In this document: positions 14,336-23,857 of the stretch, one piece after another | Layout: every line of letters begins with the position of its first letter | Numbering within the stretch: the stretch's first letter is position 1 | Source of the DNA: an uncultured Chitinophagales bacterium | Lineage (GTDB): Bacteria > Bacteroidota > Bacteroidia > Chitinophagales > UBA2359 | DNA length: 39,785 nucleotides | Assembly (NCBI GenBank): GCA_937927195.1 | Contig: CALBCY010000078.1 | Span: forward strand, 1-39,785 | Reading direction: 5' to 3' | The notes under the pieces: generated by a model | Database searches by the model: none | Seen by the model: only the letters and a program-made list of their open reading frames with translations | What the model was told of the DNA's origin: nothing | Position numbers and translations under genes: made by a program

Positions 14336-17300
14336 ATGAAATTTTCTTTATTATCCAGATTGATTTTGTTAGTTGTCATGTTGTCCTTTGGTTTGCCATT
14401 GGGCATGCATTGCGAAGCCTTACCAGCTGAAGACAGTAGAGTGGAAAGGACAAATAAGATGTCGACTATTGGATCGACTAATGGGTTGACTATTGGGTCG
14501 ACGAATGTAATGGATCAAATGAACGATTTGTACAAGCAATTGTGTGAATTGAATAAAGAGTGGAAAAGTCATGCAATGGAGGAAATTTTACTTGGAGTGA
14601 AATCCAATCCTCAAAATTCTACAGACTTAATTCAATTGCATTTGGAATTGGTAGAACAGACACTTCGCTCGAAGTCAACAGCTGAATTGAGCAGCAGGCA
14701 ACTGGCAAATAGAAGAGCTGGACTTGATTATCTTAAAGCCTACCACGAATGTGGCAATTTCCCTAAGAATACTAAACACAATGTTCTAACCCCTTACTTT
14801 ATCGATGATTTTAATACTGCCTGCGCTGTTGGACACATTCTGATTGAATCAGGTGGGGAGGATTTAGCGGATAAAATTTCACGAGAAAACAACTATGCAT
14901 TTATTGAAAACATGAATTACCCAGAATTGTCTGAGTGGGCTTATGAAATGGGATTCACGGTAGAGGAGTTAAAATGGATTCAACCAACTTATGCTCCTCC
15001 ATTGACTGTTTTCACTGAAATGATTACCCCCAATTGCAATGAAACAAATGGTGGAGTTAATGTTATTGATGTTTTGGTTACTGATTGGGCTTGGCAAGAT
15101 GCAGAAGTTTTATCATCCGAAATTATTTGGGCGGATGTAGATGGAAACCCAATCCCAGAAGAAAATGTTGATGGATTGGATCTTGTAAATGTTCCATCTG
15201 GAATTTATAGACGAAGCATACATGTGAGTGTTCAGAAAATTGATGAATCCACAGGTTTTATGATAGAAACTGTTTTGGTCAATCACAATTTTGAATTTTT
15301 AGGTAATCAAGATGTTCAGGAAGTAACAGGGGAAATTTTCAATGAAACTTGCACTGGATATAGTGATGGAGCCATTGAACTTAACTTGCCAGAGGATCAA
15401 ATTTATACGGCTACTTGGTTTGATTGGAATTGCGAACCACTCGGTGAAGGCCTGAGCTTAAACAATCTAAATGGTTTTAATTTTGATGGAATCGATATTG
15501 AATTGGAGTATTACTTGACCCATGTGGAAGTAATCGGTGAAGATGGATGTCGTTCTTTTGGGAGCTTCCTCGTGGAGGTGGACAATCAATTGCCGTACTT
15601 TTTCCCAACCATAAGTATTGAAAGTTGTGTAGATGGATTGTACGATGTCTTTCTTAATATGACAGACCCAGCAACCACAACTGTTGCTTGGAGCAACGGA
15701 GCGACTGGCCAACAGCAAACTTTGCCTGTTGGAGAGTACTCTGTAACATTAACCAATGCCGGTGGTTGTGATTACACATCAAACATTGCGGTTGTTGATC
15801 AATGTTCTGATTCTACTCCTTGCGATGACCTGTTCTGGTTGGAAGAAATTATTTCAGAAAACGATTGTTGCATCAGTACTATATTGAATTTTGACTTAGA
15901 TGGGGAAGAAGTGTTTTATGCAATACCGGGTGGATTTGAAGATGGTGCTTGTCCTACAGATGGTCCAGTTGTTGGCTATTTGTATGCTTGCGACGGTTCA
16001 GTTATTTGTGAAAGCTATATTTTTGGGGGAGGTGAAAACGCTTGCAGTGAATTCTTATTGACTTACGATTATGAAAATCTTGAAGAGCTAGTTTATTGGA
16101 TTTCTCCTTGCTCAGATTGTGTTATTCCTTGGTTGCCTGAAATGGTTCAAGTGGACATTCCTTCTGTAGTGGAACCAGTTTGTGATTGCTATGGTATTGT
16201 TTATAACAATCCAGCCGAAGCTTTGTTTATTGGAGGTTCATTGTTGTGGAGTGATGGTGATTGTGAAATAGTGGATGATTGTGTCAATCCGGATAATATT
16301 GACCTGGATTTTCTTTGTCCTACGAATTACGTTCCTGTTTGCGGCTGCGATGGGGTAACTTACCAAAATAGCTGTTATGCTGAAAAGTTTGGCGGGGTTG
16401 CTTCTTATGTTCTTGGAGAATGTTATCTGGCCACCAGTTGTGAAGATCCCAACCTTGATTGGTTGTTTGATTTGTTAGAAGAATATCCGATTGTAAATCA
16501 AGATGGTTCCATGTGTTATTGTCAAGTAGATGAATATTTATATGAAGGGAATTTTGTTTACAGGTTTTATAGCAATTGTAATTTCATGGACGCACCTGAT
16601 ATTTTATACAACTGTCAGGGGGAAGTAATTTGTTATGACAATGGTGAATTGTTACCTGAAGATCAATGTCCTCTTACATTTATTCAGGAGCTTACGGAAG
16701 GAATTCCTATTTGGGAGCAATGTAACGATGCTTGCATTGATCCAAATCTCATTACGGGTGAAGCTTGCGATGCAGTTTGGGAGCCAGTTTGTGGTTGCAA
16801 TGGCATCACCTATGGAAATGAATGTGAAGCACTAAATTGGGGCGGCGTTTTATCTTGGGAGCCAGGAGAATGTGGTTCAGATTGTATTCCATTTATGGAT
16901 GTTTGGGTGCCTGCTTTTACGGAGTCCACAGAGCCGACAATTATATGTCCTGATTTCTGTGATATACAGATGCCGGCTGAGATTAATGAAATAAATTCAA
17001 TACTTGGTTGTTGTTCTGCTGATATCTTGATTTTGGAAGATGAGCCAGGTTGTTTTAGCTACTTGCCAACACCTTTCATGCCCAATGATGAGTTGAACCT
17101 TTTGGTTTGCAATGCAGAGTCGGGAGCTTGTAATGATTGGACTATTTATATAAGCATAGGTGAAGATATTGGATTGGATGTGGAAGATGACTATATCAAT
17201 ACTGAAGTTGATGTTCCAGTTGAATTCAATGTTTTAGACAATGATCTTGGCCAGATCACAATTGATGACCATACTTTTCCTTCAAACGGATCATTGGTAC

Positions 17301-19126
17301 TTTCTGATGATGGAATTTTTATTTATACGCCAAATCCAGGATTCATAGGATATGACTATTTTATATATTTCGCTTGTACTGCCGACAATAGTTTTTGTGA
17401 AGAGGCGGAGGTTATCATTGAGGTTGGCGATCCGGCCGCTACCACCACCATGATTGCTAATCCAGACATTCTCTTTGTTGATGAAACTGGTGAAGGTTCG
17501 GTTTGTGTCCTTGATAATGATGTAATTGCAGATGAAAATGACATTACAATAAGCAATGATTCCGAATTCTTAATAGGAGATTTGTCATTGATAGATAACT
17601 GTTATTATTTGGTTGTTTCTGATGCAGCTGAGTCAGGAATTTACGAATTTGTTTATACCATTTGTAATTCTGACGGACAATGCATAGAATCAATAGTTAC
17701 GGTAGTCGTTGATGGAATAAATGCAGTTATGGCAACCGATGATTATTCATCGACGGACTTGAATACGGAGCTCGTAATAGAACCTTTGCTAAACGATTTT
17801 ACTACGGGTGATCCTGCCATTCAAAATGAAGGGATTGGTCTTGAAATTACTTCAGAACCACTCAATGGTGAAGTGATTGTTTCCTACAATGAAGAATGTG
17901 AATGGACTGTTTGTCCATTGTTTATTTATGAACCGAATCCAAATTTTGAAGGGACTGATCAATTTACTTATACAATTTGCTCCAATGGTATTTGTGATTC
18001 TGCCACTGTTTATATTCAAATTGGGGTTGATTGTACCGAGTTTTGTGTCTGGCCGGGTGATGCCAACAATGATGGTGTTGCCAATAATATCGATTTGTTG
18101 ACCATAGGAATGATGTACGGATTTGACGGTCTTCCAAGGCCAAATGCCAGCAGTGAGTGGGTAGCACAACCTGCATTTGAATGGAATGAATTTGACAGTC
18201 CCGATGTTGCTTCAGGCAGTTCTGATGTTTTGTTATTGGAAGGGAAATATGCTGATTGTGATGGGGACGGCCAAGTTTTTGACCAAGATATTGTTCCAAT
18301 TTTAAATAATTATGGATTGACACACTTTAGGCCTGAAGAGGAGAATGAGATAGAAGCAGGTGTGCCAACCATTCGCTTAAGCACCAATCAGGAACAAGTT
18401 GGTCCTGGTGATTGGTTAAACTTTGACATCATACTTGAAGACGCTGAAGGCGGAGCCATCGACAATGCCTACGGTATCGCATTTCAATTCGATTATTACA
18501 ATGAATTTGAAGGGATCGAATTAATTCCTCATGACAGCATTGAGGTTTCCTTTGGCGATTCATGGTTAAATGGAGAAGGGGTAGATGAAAAAATTACTTT
18601 GGTTAAAAACTTAAGTGAAATAGGTGGAGGGTCAAAAATTGACATGGCCGTATCAAGGATAAATGCAGTAGGTGCTCAAGGTAGTGGAAACATTGGATCT
18701 ATGTCCTGTTTTATTACTGAAAACATTACAGGTAAGAAAGAGGACAACATAACTGTATACTTTACTGTTACGCAAGCCTATTTGATTTATTCAGATGGAA
18801 CCATTGAGCAATTGAACCACAGCAGTATCACTTCAGATGTTGCAACGACCAACACTGGTTTGGCCAATGTTCTTGAAAATGATCAAATCGCAGTGTATCC
18901 AAATCCAGCAAAGAATGTCTTGAATATAGATTGGAATGGAATGGATGCAAATGTTCAGTCTATTGGATTGCATAATCTCTCTGGGCAGACTTTGATAGAC
19001 AATAAAATTAACGGAGAAGCTTTGACTCATAAAATGGATTTAGTGGCCATTCCTGCAGGTCTTTACTTGTTGGAAATGAAAACTGACCAAGGGACATTTG
19101 TTCAAAAAGTGAGTGTTTTGAAATAA
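14336..19126 (+). CDS. Giant Cys-rich multidomain T9SS-secreted protein with Kazal-like modules
   Basis: 1596 residues, secreted by the type IX system. Order of regions: signal peptide (1 to about 27); a conserved globular domain at about 123-217 containing NRRAGLDYLKAYHECGNFP and FIDDFNTACAVGHILIESG, ending in WIQPTY; SprB/Ig-like beta repeats; two Cys-rich domains at about 496-594 and 702-797, each with LF-WLxx-L and VICxxxxGGG/NG phrases, resembling DUF6970; two Kazal-like modules at about 647-697 and 798-846 (PVCGCDGVTYQNSCYAE, PVCGCNGITYGNECEA); a CPDFC Cys-rich module (about 862-947); three cadherin-like domains (DDY...VLDND); EF-hand/dockerin-like loops (GDANNDGVANNIDLL, DCDGDGQVFDQDI); and a type-A T9SS sorting domain (VYPNPAKNVLNID to the end). 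The ATG at 14336 replaces an upstream TTG. Role probably extracellular binding or protease inhibition; unproven. Confidence 0.88.
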   Translation: MKFSLLSRLILLVVMLSFGLPLGMHCEALPAEDSRVERTNKMSTIGSTNGLTIGSTNVMDQMNDLYKQLCELNKEWKSHAMEEILLGVKSNPQNSTDLIQLHLELVEQTLRSKSTAELSSRQLANRRAGLDYLKAYHECGNFPKNTKHNVLTPYFIDDFNTACAVGHILIESGGEDLADKISRENNYAFIENMNYPELSEWAYEMGFTVEELKWIQPTYAPPLTVFTEMITPNCNETNGGVNVIDVLVTDWAWQDAEVLSSEIIWADVDGNPIPEENVDGLDLVNVPSGIYRRSIHVSVQKIDESTGFMIETVLVNHNFEFLGNQDVQEVTGEIFNETCTGYSDGAIELNLPEDQIYTATWFDWNCEPLGEGLSLNNLNGFNFDGIDIELEYYLTHVEVIGEDGCRSFGSFLVEVDNQLPYFFPTISIESCVDGLYDVFLNMTDPATTTVAWSNGATGQQQTLPVGEYSVTLTNAGGCDYTSNIAVVDQCSDSTPCDDLFWLEEIISENDCCISTILNFDLDGEEVFYAIPGGFEDGACPTDGPVVGYLYACDGSVICESYIFGGGENACSEFLLTYDYENLEELVYWISPCSDCVIPWLPEMVQVDIPSVVEPVCDCYGIVYNNPAEALFIGGSLLWSDGDCEIVDDCVNPDNIDLDFLCPTNYVPVCGCDGVTYQNSCYAEKFGGVASYVLGECYLATSCEDPNLDWLFDLLEEYPIVNQDGSMCYCQVDEYLYEGNFVYRFYSNCNFMDAPDILYNCQGEVICYDNGELLPEDQCPLTFIQELTEGIPIWEQCNDACIDPNLITGEACDAVWEPVCGCNGITYGNECEALNWGGVLSWEPGECGSDCIPFMDVWVPAFTESTEPTIICPDFCDIQMPAEINEINSILGCCSADILILEDEPGCFSYLPTPFMPNDELNLLVCNAESGACNDWTIYISIGEDIGLDVEDDYINTEVDVPVEFNVLDNDLGQITIDDHTFPSNGSLVLSDDGIFIYTPNPGFIGYDYFIYFACTADNSFCEEAEVIIEVGDPAATTTMIANPDILFVDETGEGSVCVLDNDVIADENDITISNDSEFLIGDLSLIDNCYYLVVSDAAESGIYEFVYTICNSDGQCIESIVTVVVDGINAVMATDDYSSTDLNTELVIEPLLNDFTTGDPAIQNEGIGLEITSEPLNGEVIVSYNEECEWTVCPLFIYEPNPNFEGTDQFTYTICSNGICDSATVYIQIGVDCTEFCVWPGDANNDGVANNIDLLTIGMMYGFDGLPRPNASSEWVAQPAFEWNEFDSPDVASGSSDVLLLEGKYADCDGDGQVFDQDIVPILNNYGLTHFRPEEENEIEAGVPTIRLSTNQEQVGPGDWLNFDIILEDAEGGAIDNAYGIAFQFDYYNEFEGIELIPHDSIEVSFGDSWLNGEGVDEKITLVKNLSEIGGGSKIDMAVSRINAVGAQGSGNIGSMSCFITENITGKKEDNITVYFTVTQAYLIYSDGTIEQLNHSSITSDVATTNTGLANVLENDQIAVYPNPAKNVLNIDWNGMDANVQSIGLHNLSGQTLIDNKINGEALTHKMDLVAIPAGLYLLEMKTDQGTFVQKVSVLK

Positions 19127-19282
19127 ATTTTGGACTTTAGATTTCATCCCCAAACTTGTTAATGAAATCTAATTTCTTATATTTTACCATACCGAAAAAG
19201 AATCTAATTTTGACTAATGTCGATGTTACCCCAATTGTATTTGGATTCGGTCATACTGTTTAATTTACAGTCAATACGTAAG

Positions 19283-19320
19283 GTCCCAAGTTCAGTAAAA
19301 TGAATCTTGGGACTTTTTTT
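19283..19320 (+). terminator. Intrinsic terminator after the giant T9SS protein
   Basis: GTCCCAAG (19283-19290) and CTTGGGAC (19306-19313) form an 8-bp perfect stem with a 15-nt loop, followed directly by seven T residues (19314-19320). It lies 157 nt past the stop codon. Confidence 0.85.
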
Positions 19321-19867
19321 ATGGCTTGTAATTTTTGGATTGTAAAATGAGTCGCTAGCTGTTGAGGCATTTCCGTCGAGACAATGGAAATGTTAGTAAA
19401 AAATAGAGAAAAGGAAGAAAATGGAAATGAACTTTATTCCATTGTTAGACAAATTAAAATACTAATCCTTGGTTCTATATGAAGAACATCCTTGTCTGAT
19501 AGACAATTTTATTGTTAGATAATAAATTGAATAGAATTCCAAGTAAGTATTTCAATAAAAACACAGTTTCAGCTAAAAGCAATACACTATTTTTTCGTCT
19601 TCAATTGCCTGGTAATGAGTCATTTATTCAAATGATTTATGTTTTTTTTGCATTCATCCCACCATGTGTCCATTTTTTTCGTCTAATAAGCTGATACTGT
19701 TAAACTTTTTAGGGTCTACAGTATCCAACGAGGTTGGAGCTTGTATTTTGGTCTTTTTTGATGAAAATCAAGTTATTTGTTTGATGTATTACATTGATTA
19801 TCAAACAATAATTTCACAGTTTAATAATATTTTCTTTATCATAATTTAATGAATAGCATTAAAATGC

Positions 19868-19875
19868 TACTTTTG
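19868..19875 (+). promoter_or_regulatory. Candidate Bacteroidota -7 promoter element
   Basis: TACTTTTG matches the TAnnTTTG consensus of the Bacteroidota housekeeping sigma factor exactly. It lies 20 nt upstream of the ATG of the EGF-like lipoprotein. A -33 TTTG is not perfect: a TTTA occurs about 19 nt further upstream. Leader would be very short. Confidence 0.4.
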
Positions 19876-19895
19876 CAGCTTAAAAAAATAAAATC

Positions 19896-20750
19896 ATGAG
19901 ATCTTTACAAAAAAATTTTTATTTCGCAGCCATGCTAACATTAGTTGGCTGTATGTTTGTTTTCAATTCATGTGGAACTGATCCATGTGAAAATTTCACA
20001 CAGGATTGTGTAAACGGTCAATGTGCTGATGACGGTTTAGGGAATGCATTTTGTAACTGTTTTGCTGGCTATGAGCTTGATGCAAACGGTGCATGTACGG
20101 TTCAGACTACAGATCTTTGTGCAGATATTACTTGCGAAGGAAATGAGGCTTGTGTAGACGGGGTTTGTGTAGACCAATGTGACGGTGTTGTTTGTCCTGC
20201 TAATTCTACCTGTGCTTTAGAGGCTGGAGAAGTAGTTTGTAACTGTGACGAGGGTTATGAGCCAAATGGGGAACTTTGTCTTCCTGCTTGTGGAGAAGGT
20301 TATGTATTAAACGCAGATTCATCAGGATGCGAATTGGTAGACATTAGAGTGTTGATGGAAGGAGATTATTTACAGACAGACAGTGACTGTTCTTCAGGGC
20401 TTGATAGCACCTTAGTTAATTATGCAACTGTTGAGACATTGATTAGTGGAGACAGTCTTGTGGTTATATTCTACAACTTCGCAAATTTTGCAGATGCAAC
20501 TAGCAATGATGGTTTGTCTGTGAGTTTGAGTACAGATGGGTTTGAATATGATCCAACAAATAATGTATATTCGATTGGATTTATGGTTGCTCAGCAAATT
20601 GTTAATGGAGTAACAGTTGAAGGAAATACAACAGGAACATTCCAATATTTCGTTGACACAGATGATGCTAGTTTTGTATTTGGTTTTACTGCGACAGGAA
20701 CAGGTTTCAGCGATACTTGTATTGCGGTATTGAACAAAATAGACGAATAA
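19896..20750 (+). CDS. EGF-like-domain lipoprotein
   Basis: 284 residues, predicted to be anchored in the outer or inner membrane. The N-terminal hydrophobic stretch (about 9-24) ends at NSCGTDPC, with Cys26 as the probable lipidated residue, though the lipobox is not ideal. Residues 26-145 are packed with cysteines in EGF-like spacing: GQCADDGLGNAFCNCFAGYELD, CVDGVCVDQC, NSTCALEAGEVVCNCDEGYEPNGELC. The C-terminal 135 residues form a cysteine-poor beta-rich domain (ISGDSLVVIFYNFANF, GNTTGTFQYFVDTDD), like small Bacteroidota lipid-anchored ligand-binding domains. It has its own candidate promoter and shares a terminator with the convergent lipoprotein gene. The binding partner is unknown. Confidence 0.82.
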   Translation: MRSLQKNFYFAAMLTLVGCMFVFNSCGTDPCENFTQDCVNGQCADDGLGNAFCNCFAGYELDANGACTVQTTDLCADITCEGNEACVDGVCVDQCDGVVCPANSTCALEAGEVVCNCDEGYEPNGELCLPACGEGYVLNADSSGCELVDIRVLMEGDYLQTDSDCSSGLDSTLVNYATVETLISGDSLVVIFYNFANFADATSNDGLSVSLSTDGFEYDPTNNVYSIGFMVAQQIVNGVTVEGNTTGTFQYFVDTDDASFVFGFTATGTGFSDTCIAVLNKIDE

Positions 20751-20836
20751 ACAAAGTGATTAGAATATCAATTGTTTGAACTCAACTTTAAATTTTGGAT
20801 TTCTCTGATATTATAAAGTAGAGTGGTCATAATAAC

Positions 20837-20873
20837 AAAACCCCCAAGCAGCCATTGGCTGCTTGGGGGTTTT
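20837..20873. terminator. Bidirectional intrinsic terminator
   Basis: A 17-bp perfect stem: AAAACCCCCAAGCAGCC (20837-20853), loop ATT, GGCTGCTTGGGGGTTTT (20857-20873), followed by more T. Convergent genes flank it, the EGF-like lipoprotein from the left and the repeat lipoprotein from the right, so it can serve both. Confidence 0.93.
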
Positions 20874-20970
20874 TTAGTTTCATTTTCAGTGATTGTGCTA
20901 GTTCATTCAATCAGTACCCATTATATATTGTTTGCATTTTAAATGAAAGTATATATATGAATGAGGAAGG

Positions 20971-21423
20971 CTATTTTCCACCACCTCTGTTTCTGATTTT
21001 ACTATCTGCATCCTTTGCAGGACTGCTTGTCCCTTGGTTTCCTGTTTTCGGTGCTCCTCTATTGATAATTTTACTGTCCGTAGCATTCGTAGCGGGCTTA
21101 GTAACAGGGGCAGGTGTTGTTTTGGTAGAAGATCCACCTTTGCTACCACCTTTAGAAGCAGAAGAGCCAGCAGCAGAAGATTTTCCACCACTTTTAGCGG
21201 ATAATTTCATTTCAAGGCTTCTAACCTGCTGTTGATGTTCTTTTTGGATAGAATCCATCTTTAAGGCGTTTTCAGCCTGCATGTAAGATCTAACAGAATC
21301 AACTTTTCTAGACATTAATGCATCTACTTGAGCAGGACTCATTCCCGCACCTGGCTTTTGGCAGCCAATTGCCCCCAAAAGGAGGATTCCTGTAAGACTG
21401 CCAACAATTAAGTTTCTAATCAT
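20971..21423 (-). CDS. Small lipoprotein with Lys/Ser/Gly-rich tail repeats
   Basis: 150 residues with a clear lipoprotein signal: MIRNLIVGSLTGILLLGAIGC, Cys21 lipidated (LGAIGC lipobox). The mature part has a helical segment with DALMSRKVDSVRSYMQAENALKMDSIQKEH (about 34-63), likely coiled coil, then a Ser/Gly/Lys-rich linker (GGKSSAAGSSASKGGSKGGSS) and a repeated end motif: DSKIINRGAPK (about 116-126) and DSKIRNRGGGK (140-150). The layout of anchor, coiled coil and low-complexity basic tail recalls envelope-spanning lipoproteins such as Lpp in general form only. No family recognised. The convergent neighbour shares its terminator; the OmpA gene lies divergently upstream, 354 bp away. Confidence 0.78.
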   Translation of the reverse strand: MIRNLIVGSLTGILLLGAIGCQKPGAGMSPAQVDALMSRKVDSVRSYMQAENALKMDSIQKEHQQQVRSLEMKLSAKSGGKSSAAGSSASKGGSKGGSSTKTTPAPVTKPATNATDSKIINRGAPKTGNQGTSSPAKDADSKIRNRGGGK

Positions 21424-21777
21424 TATATTAATTTTAAAAGTTTAAAGATTTTTGAGTTTAAATACGTTTCTTTGTGACTGTAGAATTACTTATACGTTTA
21501 TTACACAGTATTTTATCAAAATTGGTAAATTATTGTTGAAAAAAAACAATATAATGGTTTTTTAATCAAAAAAAAGCCAATTGTTTTGAATAAACAGATA
21601 TAGAGAACTATATTTACAGGGCATATTTTTGTCTTTCCGTTTGATGCTAGTATAGAGGGAGTTCTAAAGTAAATTGACCATATTTTGACTCTTTTTGTGA
21701 CAGCTTTTTTTTTGAAAGTCCAATTATAAGCCGATTGAGTATTGACTAAAATTATTAAATTTAAAAAACTACACGAT
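21424..21777. other. Divergent intergenic region
   Basis: 354 A+T-rich bases between the divergent repeat-lipoprotein and OmpA-family genes. It must hold both promoters, but no convincing TTTG / TAnnTTTG pair at the usual spacing was found. No inverted repeat of note. Confidence 0.5.
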
Positions 21778-23589
21778 ATGTTAAAGAGCAAACATTTGCT
21801 AACTTCTTTTATTGTGATGTTAGTAGGGCTTACGCTCTTTGCTCAGGAAACTAAGTTTGAAGAGTATCCATACCCTTATTCTAAGGATAAAGAGTACTCA
21901 GATTATATCAAGCCAAAGTTTCAGGAGCAGCACGATAAATTTCTGGATCGTAAGTACAATTTTCCACCGCCACCCAAAAGCCAATGGGAAATTGGTTTAG
22001 ATATTGGTGCCTTACACGTAAGTGGTGATGTGAAAACCAAAAGTATCTTACCGGGTTTTGGTATTGGAGGACATGTTCGTAAGTCATTCGGATATGTTTT
22101 TTCTGTTAGAGGAAGCCTTATGTTGGGAACAACATATGGAGAAGACTGGCAAGGAAAAACCAGACCAATCCAACAAGATGGTGAAACTGACTACAACAAT
22201 GCTATTGCAGGATGGTCGCAGTATGATCAATTCAATACTACATTCGAGAGAACTCCGGATTATAGTTTTGACAATGGTGGTTCTGGAACTGTATTCTTGA
22301 ACTACAAATCAAGAATACGCCAATTGGTGCTTTCTGGTATCGTTAACTTTAACAATATCAAATTCCACAAAAGAAGAAATAAATTTACTTACTACGGTGT
22401 CTTTGGTATCGGTGGATTGGTTTACAATACAACCATTGACCAACTAGATGCTGATGGAAATGAATATTTTGATCTTTACTCTGGAATTCGTGATTTCAAC
22501 CAAGAAGAAGACAAAGGTGATGTTAAAACTGCATTGGAAGCTCGTGATGGTTCTTATGAATCTCAAGCAGAAATGCATTTTGATGATTACTGGATTTTTG
22601 GATCTTCAAGAGAAGGTGATCACAACTGGAGTTACCGTCCAACCGCTCACATCGGTCTAGGTACGGCTATAAAAGTTACTAAAAGAATAAACATCGGCTT
22701 AGAATCAACAGTTACCTATACTAACGATGATTTGTTAGATGGTGACAGATGGACAGAATGGGGTTCTTTATCACGTGATTACGATACATATGTATTCACA
22801 AACTTGAGCCTTAATGTAAATCTTGGTCGTAAAAATACTGTTGAGCCACTATGGTGGATGAATCCTTTGGATTATGCTTATTCTGAAATGAATGAGAAGC
22901 CATGTTGTGATGATTTGGAAATTCCAGATTTAACTGACAGTGATGGAGACGGTGTTCCTGACATTTTTGATGAGGAGCCAGATTCAAGACCTGATTGTCC
23001 AGTTGATACAAAAGGTCGTATGTTGGATTCTGACAGAGATGGCGTTTTGGATTGCGATGATGATCAACCTCACACACCTTCACACTTAATTGGTGAAGTT
23101 GATGAAAGAGGAGTTGCAATGGAAGAAAACTGTTGTGATGAAATTGAAGACATTAAGAGAAGATTATCTGCACTTGAATACGAAGCACCATGTGATGATT
23201 CAATGTTGCCGAACGTATTGTTTAAAGATGGTAGTACAGCAGTTTCTGATAACTTCCGTCCACAACTACAAGCAGTTGCTGATTACCTAAGAAGTAATCC
23301 AGATATTAAGTTGTGTGTTGTTGGTCATACAGATACAAGAGGTAGCGCTGCTGCCAATGATCTTGTTTCATGGAAACGTGCCAACGATGTAATAAACAAA
23401 TTAACTTCAGAGTTTGGAATTTCAAGAAGCCAATTGATCCTTCAATACAGAGGAGAAAACGAGCCAATCATCAGAGGAATGTCTGAATTTGCTCCTAAGA
23501 AAGGTGTTGACGCAGAATTTGCTTTGAGCAGAAGAGTTGATTTCAGATGCTGCGAAGGTTCTTATGACATGCCTAAACCAGGACGTTAA
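21778..23589 (+). CDS. OmpA-family outer-membrane protein with thrombospondin-3-like repeats
   Basis: 603 residues. A signal peptide (MLKSKHLLTSFIVMLVGLTLFAQE) precedes a beta-barrel-like region of alternating aromatic strands (about 70-370; e.g. WEIGLDIGALHVSGDV). Then come calcium-binding thrombospondin type 3-like repeats at about 386-431 (DSDGDGVPDIFDEEPDS, DSDRDGVLDCDDDQP). The C-terminal OmpA domain (about 478-600) reads LPNVLFKDGSTAVSDNFRPQL, VVGHTDTRGS and LSRRVDFRC, which should bind peptidoglycan in the periplasm. It therefore links the outer membrane to the cell wall. I start at the ATG at 21778; a TTG 12 codons earlier is not needed. Pairs of cysteines (CCDDLE, CCDEIE) flank the repeat section. 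Confidence 0.93.
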   Translation: MLKSKHLLTSFIVMLVGLTLFAQETKFEEYPYPYSKDKEYSDYIKPKFQEQHDKFLDRKYNFPPPPKSQWEIGLDIGALHVSGDVKTKSILPGFGIGGHVRKSFGYVFSVRGSLMLGTTYGEDWQGKTRPIQQDGETDYNNAIAGWSQYDQFNTTFERTPDYSFDNGGSGTVFLNYKSRIRQLVLSGIVNFNNIKFHKRRNKFTYYGVFGIGGLVYNTTIDQLDADGNEYFDLYSGIRDFNQEEDKGDVKTALEARDGSYESQAEMHFDDYWIFGSSREGDHNWSYRPTAHIGLGTAIKVTKRINIGLESTVTYTNDDLLDGDRWTEWGSLSRDYDTYVFTNLSLNVNLGRKNTVEPLWWMNPLDYAYSEMNEKPCCDDLEIPDLTDSDGDGVPDIFDEEPDSRPDCPVDTKGRMLDSDRDGVLDCDDDQPHTPSHLIGEVDERGVAMEENCCDEIEDIKRRLSALEYEAPCDDSMLPNVLFKDGSTAVSDNFRPQLQAVADYLRSNPDIKLCVVGHTDTRGSAAANDLVSWKRANDVINKLTSEFGISRSQLILQYRGENEPIIRGMSEFAPKKGVDAEFALSRRVDFRCCEGSYDMPKPGR

Positions 23590-23616
23590 TTAGAACATAA
23601 TAAAATATATAAAATG

Positions 23617-23647
23617 GCCCCTGTAGTTTTCTGCAGGGGCTTTTTTT
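23617..23647 (+). terminator. Intrinsic terminator after the OmpA-family gene
   Basis: GCCCCTGTAG (23617-23626) pairs with CTGCAGGGGC (23631-23640), with one G-T pair and a TTTT loop, and is followed by seven T residues. It lies 27 nt past the stop. Confidence 0.9.
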
Positions 23648-23857
23648 ATTTTAGTAATGTATGAAGCCGATAAAGCAGCTATCCCATTTGTTTTTTAAAT
23701 GACCGAAAAACAAACCATTTGATTTAAAACCTGTAATCAAATAGTCTTAAACTTATTTTCTTATTACTTTGTCTTTTCATTTCAATTTTTATTTACTGTT
23801 AATTGTTAAATTGCTTTCTAATTAATTTTCTACAAACTTTTATTGGGTTTCTATAGA

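Larger units (their letters stand above)
19127..19895. other. Long intergenic region, no gene supported
   Basis: 769 bp that hold a terminator (19283-19320) and a candidate promoter (19868-19875), listed separately. Two short open frames (about 60 codons each) begin at non-conserved starts, lack any recognisable motif and have A+T-rich, phenylalanine-heavy products, so I do not call them. No tRNA or repeat was found. Confidence 0.6.

Noticed and set aside
19512..19849. Two overlapping short frames in the 19127-19895 gap
   Set aside because: No motif, poor start context and A+T-driven composition.
20855..21235. 126-codon plus-strand frame opposite the repeat lipoprotein
   Set aside because: It is antisense to a gene with a clear lipobox and includes the terminator stem; its Pro/Leu-rich product follows from the Ser/Gly/Lys codons on the other strand.
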